From: JBEBSD01 sp040394475 | Lineage (GTDB): Bacteria > Bacteroidota > Bacteroidia > Cytophagales > Spirosomataceae | DNA length: 36,760 nucleotides | Assembly (NCBI GenBank): GCA_040394475.1 | Contig: JBEBSD010000062.1 | Span: 1-36,760, forward strand | Reading direction: 5' to 3' | Shown here: in pieces, positions 17,880-26,500 of the stretch | Layout of the letters: the number at the start of each line of letters is the position of its first letter | Numbering within the stretch: position 1 is the stretch's first letter | The notes under the pieces: generated by a model | Databases searched by the model: none | The model's input: only the letters and a program-made list of their open reading frames with translations | What the model was told of the DNA's origin: nothing | Made by a program: the position numbers and the translations under genes

Positions 17880-19153
17880 GCATCGCCCTTACATCGGCTA
17901 CAGATGCCGCTACGGTGGTTAACCCGCAGGGCGGGCCGGTAGCGGTTTCTACTTTAATCTACAATACCGCTACTGCCGGTACAGCGCCTGATAACGTAGT
18001 CCCCGGCTTCTACTACTGGAATGGTGCCGCCTGGCGGCCCATTGCCGGTACGGGCAGCGGTGAGTTTCAAAGCATTGGCGGTGTGGTACAAAACACTACC
18101 AATACCGCAGGCGACCATTTTGTGTTTGGCAGTACCTCTTTAAATGATATTGACGGTAGTATAGCCGACGACAGCCGTATGTTTTTTAACAAGGCATTAG
18201 GCGCTTTTAGAGTGTGAGCTTCCCCCGGTACAAGGTGGGATTATGCTAATTTAGGTGATAATTCTTTTGCTACCGGGTACAATACTATGGCTTCAGGATA
18301 TGCTTCCAAGGCTTTTGGAGCCGCTACTACTGCTTCAGGATCTTATGCCAGCAGTTTTGGTGCAGCAAATACCGCATCAGGAGATTATTCCACTGCTTTA
18401 GGTTATGGTAATACGGCCGGGTCGCATAGCGAAACTGTTTTGGGCAGCTATGCCGCCAATGCCACAGGCAACCCTACGGACTGGATAGACACCGACCGGC
18501 TTTTTTCCGTTGGCAATGGTACGGAAGCTAACCGCAGCAACGCCCTGACTCTTTTTAAAGACGGGCGGTTGGCTTTACAATCCGATGCCTACCCAGACTA
18601 TGCCCTGCAACTGCCCAATGATGCCGGCAATAACGGCGTGGGCCGTGCAAGGGCTGTTGAATGGACTACCTACTCCGGCGGGCGGCTTAAATCCCCAAAA
18701 ACAGCCCTGCCTTACGGACTAAACGAAATACTGCAATTTGAGCCGCTTACTTATTTCCACCACAGCAGCGAAGAAAAAGACGGCAGGCTGGTCATCAAGG
18801 AAAGCGGCAAGCAGCAAATAGGTTTTGTAGCGCAGGATATGCACAAAATTATTCCCGAAATAGTAGGCATACCGGAAGACGAAGCCAAAGGCTTGTGGGG
18901 CATCAGCTACGACAAGCTCACGCCCGTATTGGTAAAAGCCATACAGGAGCAGCAGCAACTAATCGAAAATCTAAAAACAGAAAATAAAACCTTAAAAGAC
19001 AAACATGCAGATGTAGAACGACAATTCGCTCAGCAACAGGAAAAAATTGACACTATGGAAAAAGCCCAGCAGCAATGGATGGCTAAAATGGAACAGTTAA
19101 CGGCAGGGTATGCCGTGAATGAGGAAAAAGGATCGAAAAAGGCAGAGGAGTAA
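17880..19153 (+). pseudogene. S74 adhesin pseudogene (5' end missing, in-frame stop)
   Basis: From 17880 the sequence matches the paralogue at 8994 from its RIALTSATDAATVVNPQGG segment onward, but no start codon, signal peptide or VGIGT opening precedes it. At 18215-18217 a TGA interrupts the frame exactly where the paralogues read A-G after GAFR, a likely one-base GGA to TGA change. Translation continues in the same frame after the stop, through YadA-head repeats (STALGYGNTAG), to a full S74 domain and coiled coil ending KKAEE. In the S74 site the sequence is SGGRLK instead of SDGRLK. A shortened product could only arise from an internal start (ATG at 18287) and would lack a signal peptide. 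It is best called a pseudogene. Confidence 0.8.
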
Positions 19154-19167
19154 GGTTCACTGATGAT

Positions 19168-19323
19168 GTTTGACAATTTAAAAATGAACAAAACAAAAAC
19201 CGATACACTTCTTTTCGGGCCGTTTCCAGGCAGTATCTGATCCAACGCGCAGACCGTTGGCAGCGATGGTATCCGGCACGGAGACGTTTATCGACACCCT
19301 TACGCTGCAACCGGCTGCCGGAC
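19168..19323 (+). pseudogene. Decayed 5' fragment of the T9SS gene family at 12070
   Basis: The 150 or so bases after the adhesin pseudogene align with the start of the T9SS gene at 12070: shared TTTGACAATT leader, CACTTCTTTTCGGGC, GGCAGCGATGGT, GGCACGGAG and GTTTATCGACA words in the same order. The ATG has been lost, a stop appears in the signal region (GTATCTGATCC), and about ten bases are deleted after GGCAGCGATGGT. The homology ends where a 15-bp tandem repeat begins. Confidence 0.8.
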
Positions 19324-19327
19324 CACC

Positions 19328-19372
19328 GGCCACCGGACTGCCGGCCACCGGGCTGCCGGCCACCGGACTGCC
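19328..19372. repeat. 15-bp tandem repeat, three units
   Basis: Three copies of GGCCACCGGACTGCC (19328, 19343, 19358; the middle one has G for A) sit directly at the broken end of the T9SS gene remnant. The unit itself contains CCGG palindromes. The array may mark the deletion junction. Confidence 0.85.
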
Positions 19373-20044
19373 GGAGCCTCTCAAGGTATTTTTCTTCGTG
19401 CCCTCCGTGTTTCATCTCCATGTCCTCCGTGTTACTTTTGCGACTGATCCTTACAGGAAGAAACTCGAACCGGTTAATGGCTGAATGAAAGGTTTTGGTA
19501 GCGTGATAAATTTACTCCTTAACAGCGGGCGGTGCTCCTGTTCGGCAAGATGACGTTTCATCCATTACGTGCAGGTGATGCGCAGTACAGGTATGAATCC
19601 GGTCGAATCTTTGAGAACAGAATAGCGGATACTACGCACATCTTATCCCTTTATAAAAGCACAAAAGCCCCGCATTGCTGCGGAGCCTTCGTGACCCATA
19701 AGGAACAAAATCGAACACTTTTCTTGGAGATTTGCGAAAACCGGGATTGTTGGCAGGATGATTCAAAACTTTCATCACCCGGATCTGGCTGGTATGAAAC
19801 AGAAGACCACGATGTGTTTGTTGTTGACGTTCCCTTGCCACACAGTGTCTGCAAATGTATTATTGGCGAATAAAAAGATAAAAGTGAATACCCATAAATA
19901 GGTCTCAACAGAAGGCAAAAATAGTTTCGAACTGAATCTGTTTCTTTCAAATGCCGTTGTTTTATTGAGCCGATAATCAGCTGATAAGGTGTAGTATTGC
20001 CTAACAGGTTGAGGAAAACAGGTGGATAGTTCGTGTGATTGCTA
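19373..20044. other. Non-coding, repeat-derived region
   Basis: No gene is supported. Two pieces, 19455-19515 and 19658-19705, are related to a single contiguous segment at 27871-27987. The second includes a hairpin (GCCCCGCA / TGCGGAGC, 19667-19686) that on the minus strand is followed by TTTT, like a terminator. The 113-codon plus-strand ORF at 19532-19873 and minus-strand ORFs over the same bases run through this repeat and lack family resemblance, so they are not called. The region separates the plus-strand surface locus from the convergent methyltransferase gene. Confidence 0.55.
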
Positions 20045-20848
20045 TTAATACTTCTTGACCGCGTAACCGGCGTAGAGTATATTCATGTCGTTGCTCTCAA
20101 CGAGCCGGAAGTTTTGTCCAAGCTCCACAAAAGTCCATTCGCCTTTGGTTCGTTTCCTGAGGTAACCAAGCATTTTAGGGATTGATACGTTGGGTTCGGA
20201 ACCCCTGTGTTCTTTCCATTCAAAACCGTTGACAGCCAAAAGTTCTTTTATTTCTTCCGGCTTGATAAACATTTTCCATACATGGAGGTTAGGCGGCATA
20301 AATGCCCATCGTTTCCACTCCTGCCAGATTTTGATGGCGACAAGCTTGCTGATAAATGTCCTATTGAGCGTATCGTAAAGAAAAACACCATTGGGTTTAA
20401 GCACTCTTGAAATTTCAGAAATTACCTTAGGCAAATCGGCGACGTGTTCCAGCACATCACAACAAAACACGCAGTCAAACGACGCATCGGGATAAGGAAG
20501 CTGTTCCCCGAAGCCTTGATCGTATGTGATCTCAAGCCCCATGGCTTTTGCATGACCTGCCGCAGTGCGGATAGACTCCGCCGCTGGCTCAATGCCAGTA
20601 GTGATAAACCCCATCCTGCAAATTTCTTCGGTCATGATTCCACCACCGCTGCCAACTTCCAGGGCAGTTTTACCTTTTGGGTCAAAGTTCAGTTGCTTTA
20701 AGGCGCCTGTGGCGACGCCCACCCGCCAGGGATTCACAGACGTTTTCAGTATGTGCAGAATATTTTCGGGATTCCACCAGATGTCTCCTTGCTCGTTGTA
20801 AAGGTCGTTGTCTATTTTGTTATAGACCTCCTGTACTATCTTTTCCAT
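20045..20848 (-). CDS. Class I SAM-dependent methyltransferase, UbiG-like
   Basis: A 267-residue cytosolic methyltransferase. Motif I (ALEVGSGGG, residues about 62-70), the acidic end of strand 2 (GIEPA), motif II/III (FDCVFCCDVLEHV) and the post-motif helix (ISEISRVLKPNGVFLYDT) are all present. The NKIDNDLYNEQGDIWW opening resembles UbiG-type O-methyltransferases. Bacteroidota make menaquinone rather than ubiquinone, so a ubiquinone role is unlikely; the substrate is unknown. It lies 33 bases downstream of a T9SS cargo gene on the same strand and may share its transcript. Confidence 0.85.
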   Translation of the reverse strand: MEKIVQEVYNKIDNDLYNEQGDIWWNPENILHILKTSVNPWRVGVATGALKQLNFDPKGKTALEVGSGGGIMTEEICRMGFITTGIEPAAESIRTAAGHAKAMGLEITYDQGFGEQLPYPDASFDCVFCCDVLEHVADLPKVISEISRVLKPNGVFLYDTLNRTFISKLVAIKIWQEWKRWAFMPPNLHVWKMFIKPEEIKELLAVNGFEWKEHRGSEPNVSIPKMLGYLRKRTKGEWTFVELGQNFRLVESNDMNILYAGYAVKKY

Positions 20849-20881
20849 GATTATTATTTGGTTAATCGGTTAAGGATTTAT

Positions 20882-23377
20882 TTACTGCTTCACAATTGGA
20901 ATTGATTTTAGTTTGTTTTCAGAAAAAACTGATAGCATATAAAAGCCGCCGGGCAAATGGGAAATGTCTATTTTTTGATTGATTATGGTTCCATTCATTA
21001 CCGGTCTCCCCATAGTATCCATGATTTTCACAGTAGACTGATCAGCTTCTATATGAATGATTCCGGTCGTTGGATTGGGGTATATTTTTACTGCTTTTTC
21101 GCGATCGATTTTTATCCCAACGATTTGGGAATATTCAAACTTCCCGTCAAAATCTACCTGACGTAATCGATAATAATTCATGCCGGACAAAGAGTTTACA
21201 TCCAGAAAGGAGTAAGTGCTATTTTCTTTGGTAGACCCATGTCCATCCACATACCCAATGTTTTCCCAATTTCCACCATCACGTTTGCGTTCAATATCAA
21301 ATCCCCGGTTATTGCTTTCCCAGGTAGTCTGCCAATCCAGTTTTACACCGCTATCCAGTTTTCCGGCAGTAAAACGTATCAGGGTTACAGGCAGGTTGTT
21401 TGAATATTCAAGACTTACTTCGCCGGCATTGGGTGAATTGTATTTGAGAGTCCAGTGCTCCGGAAGGCCCGTTACCGAGCTGAACGTGCCGGATAGCGCA
21501 GCAGCATCTATAATTGTAACTACATCTCCATCACTGGGTACCGGATGGTTGAAAGTAAGTGTCAGCGTACCCCCTAATGTCGCAGTTCCATTGACTACGA
21601 TCTGGTCGTAAGCTATACCCACACCCGCCCAAATCACTTCCATGGCCATGGTGCTCTCGGAAAAATCTTCACTACCATCGAACGTCAGTATCCCGGGCGA
21701 ATATCCCGGCAATAGGATACCACCGTTATTGATAAAATGCGTAGCCTTGATCACACCTGTACCAGACAAGGTTCCGGTTGCATTATTGCTGATTGCACCT
21801 CCATTCGAATTTACTAAAAAAGGAGCGCCATGGAGCGTTTTAAAAAGGAGCGCCGCTTTGTTGGTGAAGGCGCCGGAAACATTATAAAGCGCGGCCTGTG
21901 TGACATTTTCTACCTGCACTAACCCGGCATTGTGCGTAAATATCCCTTCATTTCGGATACCATAGTCGTACACGCTTGTCGACAGACCAATTTTGATTAA
22001 ACCATTGTTCGTTACCGTCCCCCTGTTGAGGATACCCTGACCAACGCTCCAATCGATCGTCAATCCGCCGGTCGCCTGTATGGTAAGTCCCCCGCCTGTT
22101 TCCACCGTGACTGACTTTGCCACTGCATCCAACGTGCTGATCGTGGGGGGAATCGTGACATCGGGAATCGTGACGTCGTCAGTTACGTTGGGTACAGTGG
22201 AACGGTGCCAGTTGGATGCCGTGTTCCAGGCAGTACTGGTGCATCCCTTCCAGAGCGTGCCGGCGGTAGTGACAGCTGCCGTACCGGCGTCTATGGTAAA
22301 AGTACCGCCATTCAGGTTTTGCACCAGGCCGGTATTACTACTGATGCTGCTGGTTCCATCCGCATTTTCGATAATGGTGCCTGCGTTGGTGATTGTCCCT
22401 AAATTCCTGATAGTATTATTTGACGCAATGTTGATCAAAGCCGTGCAGACACTGTTGTTGAATGTTGATGGACTATAGGTTTGGATCGCGTCCCAACCCG
22501 TGTCTCCGGCTAAGCCGATTTGAATGGTCCCCTGATTGGTGAACACCGCGGAATTCTGATTAATGATCCCATTACGGGCAACCCTGTCGATCGTGATCAC
22601 GCCTCCTGCCTGGTTCTGAAAATTGGCGGAAGCCCCCGTATTCCAGATGCCATGAGCTCCGTGGTCGCCAAACAACATTTCGCCAATGTTGATACTGACT
22701 TTATTTGTAAATGATCCGGAATTTATAATAGCAGCAACAGAGTTGGCTGACACACCTGTTCGATTGATTGTGATGATGCCGCTTTCATTGACAAAGGTTC
22801 CATTGTTGCTGATCCCGCTATAGCCGATGCTATTCGTATTCCCGATGGTCAGCGTGCCCTTATTAATAAAATTACTTCCTTGCCTGCTGTTAAGTCCTAC
22901 GCTGTTCGCACCGTTTATCTGTATCGTCCCATTGTTTTCCACTGAACCATCGATGTCCAGCCCGTTAGTCGTTGAGCCGTCAATATTAAGCGTTCCTCCT
23001 GTGGAAATGGTGAGAAAGGCTCCTGCGTTTAACGTAATGCGTTTTGCGCTCGCTGCCGAACTGATGACCGGATCCGCATTGGGTGGCGTGACATCGGGTA
23101 TCGTCGCAAGAAGACTTGGCGTGGGAACACCACCTGACCAATTACCTGCCGTATGCCAGTCGCTGCTGACATCTCCCTGCCAGCTGGTAGACTGCGCGGA
23201 TACCGTGTGGGCGAGAAAAAGCACCATCGTTAACGCCCGGACAAACAACTTTGCAAATTGTATTTCAGGCGTGAAACGGGATACCTTTTTTCCACATTTA
23301 AATAGTACTTTGGATGCCCAAAAGCCGATCCCCATTTGAAGGATGCTTTCGGAGAAAATTTGGGTAGAGTGATTCAT
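20882..23377 (-). CDS. T9SS cargo protein with autotransporter-like beta-helix repeats
   Basis: An 831-residue secreted protein if translation starts at the ATG whose codon ends at 23377 (MNHSTQIF); the open frame extends 42 codons further upstream without a credible N-terminus. The signal-like hydrophobic segment (LFVRALTMVLFLAHTVSAQ) lies about 45 residues in, so a start at an internal Met close to it is possible. The body contains W-G-tract modules (WQGDVSSDWHTAGNWSGG, repeated as WKGCTSTAWNTASNWH) and many NNGTIQING / FTNKGTL units of a right-handed beta-helix. A G-T-L-T-L-T-F segment follows. The C-terminal T9SS sorting domain begins at KIYPNPTTGIIHI. It is probably surface exposed. It lies downstream of the 1388-residue sensor on the same strand. 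Confidence 0.85.
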   Translation of the reverse strand: MNHSTQIFSESILQMGIGFWASKVLFKCGKKVSRFTPEIQFAKLFVRALTMVLFLAHTVSAQSTSWQGDVSSDWHTAGNWSGGVPTPSLLATIPDVTPPNADPVISSAASAKRITLNAGAFLTISTGGTLNIDGSTTNGLDIDGSVENNGTIQINGANSVGLNSRQGSNFINKGTLTIGNTNSIGYSGISNNGTFVNESGIITINRTGVSANSVAAIINSGSFTNKVSINIGEMLFGDHGAHGIWNTGASANFQNQAGGVITIDRVARNGIINQNSAVFTNQGTIQIGLAGDTGWDAIQTYSPSTFNNSVCTALINIASNNTIRNLGTITNAGTIIENADGTSSISSNTGLVQNLNGGTFTIDAGTAAVTTAGTLWKGCTSTAWNTASNWHRSTVPNVTDDVTIPDVTIPPTISTLDAVAKSVTVETGGGLTIQATGGLTIDWSVGQGILNRGTVTNNGLIKIGLSTSVYDYGIRNEGIFTHNAGLVQVENVTQAALYNVSGAFTNKAALLFKTLHGAPFLVNSNGGAISNNATGTLSGTGVIKATHFINNGGILLPGYSPGILTFDGSEDFSESTMAMEVIWAGVGIAYDQIVVNGTATLGGTLTLTFNHPVPSDGDVVTIIDAAALSGTFSSVTGLPEHWTLKYNSPNAGEVSLEYSNNLPVTLIRFTAGKLDSGVKLDWQTTWESNNRGFDIERKRDGGNWENIGYVDGHGSTKENSTYSFLDVNSLSGMNYYRLRQVDFDGKFEYSQIVGIKIDREKAVKIYPNPTTGIIHIEADQSTVKIMDTMGRPVMNGTIINQKIDISHLPGGFYMLSVFSENKLKSIPIVKQ

Positions 23378-23516
23378 TGTCGTTGCTTTTTTGAGTGAAC
23401 AGTTTAGGGTGCAAATGTGCCAGTGTGAAAAAGGGAATGCCATGGCCCAAAAGCCACGCAACAAACGTATTGAAGGGCACGGAGATGCAGGTGGACTATA
23501 CACTCAAAAAGGTGGA

Positions 23517-26500
23517 CTATTGTCCCAGCCGCCGGAATTCGGTCGGAGATTGGTCAAATTGTTCGGAAAACAACCGACTGAAATACTTAGGATCGTCAAA
23601 ACCTACTGCATAGGCTACTTCGGAAATAGTCATCGGGGAGGTGGTCAGTAAGTGTCTTGCCTGGGTCAGGCGAAGGGAGCGATCATAGCGGGTTACCGAC
23701 ATTCCCGTCAGGGCAATCATCTTCCGGTGTAGCGAAGAGCGGCTCATGCCGATCTGTTGGTAAATCGTTTCAATCGATGACGGGTTGTTCCCCCACTGGG
23801 CTTCAAGCACTGACCGGAGCCTTTGCAAAAACAAATATTCCAGTGATTCGCTTTCTTCGACCGGGTGTGGCCCGGACAACTCCTTGACTTGCTGGCTGTA
23901 ATACGCCTGTAACCGGCGGCGGGATTGGAGCAGGTTGCTCAACACTACCTCCAACTCATCCCGTTGAAACGGTTTCGTGAGATACGCGTCGGCACCGCGC
24001 CGGAGCCCGCTGACCTTGTCGCTCACACCAGCACGGGCTGTGAGCATAACGATCGGAATATGACTCGTTGCTGGATTGTTTTTCAGCGTATCACATAGCT
24101 CATAGCCGTCTTTCAGGGGCATCATTACATCCGTCAGAATCAAGTCGGGGATATTTTCCAAAGCAAGATCGATGCCTGCCTGACCGTTGTCGCCCCGGAT
24201 GATATGATAATCGGCACTGATCGCGGAACCGATGTAGGCGGCTACATCCTCGTTGTCCTCTACTAACAGCAGGACTGGTTTTCCTTCCGCTGATTCATCG
24301 GTCACTCCGGCGGCATACGGCATGTCGGGATTGTCGTAAACCGGCTCTGCGTGTGGTAACGTTCCAATTGGAGCCTTACGGGTCCGGCGGAAACGGACCA
24401 CAAACTCAGCTCCCTGTCCAGGCGCACTCCGAACCGCCAGTCCTCCTTGCATCAGCGACACCAGCTCGCGCACCAGTGCCAGACCAATGCCGGTCCCACC
24501 TGTTTCGGAGGCCGGCTGACCGGAAACCTGAAAAAACCGGTCGAAGATCAGGGGCAACTTATCATCCTCAATGCCCGGGCCGGTGTTGCGGACACAAATG
24601 TAAATCCATTCCTCATTCGGCTGTGGTACCGGCGAAACCGCCTCATAATATCCGGGGCTCCCAAGTGGGGGGGCGTCCTCACCGACCGCCGATGCCAGTC
24701 GCAGGTATACCTGACCCCCAGCGGGGGTAAATTTAATAGCGTTGGTAAGGAGGTTGGACAGGATATCCTGCAGCTTATCCTTGTCGAAATCGGTTTCCAG
24801 GACCTGTTCATCGGGCTGGAAATGCAGTTGAATATCCTTAGCAGCGGCGATGGTATCGAACGATTCAGCCACATAGCGTACGAACCTGACGAGATCGACC
24901 TGGGTAGGTTGCCAGGACATTGCCCCGGATTCAAGTTTAGAAAGGTCCAGAATCTGATTGATCAGCCGCAGCAGGCTGCTTCCATTGCGCTCGATCAGGT
25001 CGGCCACGCGACGGCTTCGGTCCACAACCTCATCCGGTTTATAGCGTTTCAGTTCCGAGGTCATGCCCAAAATAACGGTCAGCGGCGTCCGGAACTCATG
25101 GGAAATATTTGCAAAAAAGCGAGACTTGGTTTCGTTGAGCTGATGCAGCGACTCGGCCTGGCGCTCAATGACTTTTTTGTCGTGTTCAATGCGGGCAGTG
25201 GCGTGACTGATCTGGGCCTGGAGTAGCATTTGTTCGTGTCGATGTTTCCAGATTCGCCATTTAAACCAACCCCAGATGCCGGCAAACGACAAGAGTACTG
25301 CTAACACTACAAACCAGGCCTGCAGATAAAAAGGCCGTCTGACGTCAATCCCGATGGTCAGCGTATTGGCAGACCATTGACCGTTGCCTGCCTGCGCCCT
25401 GATTAGCAACTGGTACGTACCATAAGGCAGATTACCAAGCCGTAGCGACGATTCGGTTTGCTGGGTCCATGCGTTTTCCAACCCTTTAAACTGATAGGCA
25501 TACATGTTCTTTTCGGCATTGGCGAAATTCGGCATCGCAAATTCAAGCACAGCGGTTTGCTCGCCTGGCCGGATGATAATTTGCTGCGTTTTTGCGAGCT
25601 CCTCGGTTTTGTCTATAAGCTGACCGAGTGAATTATCGAACTGACGAAAGGCAACCATACGCATGGATAGCGGAGCTGGTGGTTTTTCGTTTTCGAAGTC
25701 CCGGGGGTCAAACGAGGTGATTCCGTTTAGTCCGCCGAAGTATATCTTTCCGGTTTTGTCCTGAAAATGTGCGATGCGATTAAATTCATCATGGGTAATG
25801 CCATCCTGGGTAAAATATGCCCGTGTGGTCAGACGGACCGGATCAAATTGCATGATACCGCGATCGCTGCTTAGCCAGAAACGACCTCTCCCATCCGGAT
25901 AGATTGCGTGAATATTATCGTTGGTCAGGCCTTCCGAGCGTCGGAATTGCCGGTATTTGTGCTGTTGGCGATCCCACCGAATCATACCCGAATTGGCTGT
26001 TCCCAACCAATAGGTTCCATTTTTATCCTGATAAAAATGCTCGTAAGCATCAGCGGGCAAATAAAAATGGCCTTTGCCTCCGCTCCAATACCGGGCAGTA
26101 ATGCCTTTGACCGGATCGACCGTATAGAAGCCGGTTCCCGAGCAAAGCCAGTACGTCCCATTCCGGTCAGGCGCAATATGCAGCACATGCGACTGGGCCA
26201 GCTCCTTAAATTGGTTATAACGGGCAAAGAATTCCACCTGGCCGGTTTTTGAATGAATCAACCACAGTCCCAGACGGCCACCGGCTAACCACCGGCCGGG
26301 TCCAAACGGATGCATCGCCCAAATGGTTGTGTTGTCTGGTAACTGAAACGCCGTCTGCGCGCCTGTTTTCCGGTCATAATCAATTAATTGATTTGCTAAT
26401 CCCAGCATGAGCCGCCCCGGCGGATGATCCATGAGGGCCACCGTTGGTCCATGACGCGGATCACTCAAGAGTTTCTTTACCGATTCACCTGCTGTATTAC

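Noticed and set aside
17915..18217. Independent 100-codon gene starting at GTG 17915
   Set aside because: It is the middle of the adhesin family sequence; the GTG is a conserved valine in the paralogues and no signal peptide precedes it.
19532..19873. 113-codon ORF on the plus strand
   Set aside because: It runs through the repeat element, shows no domain or signal, and minus-strand frames over the same bases are just as long.
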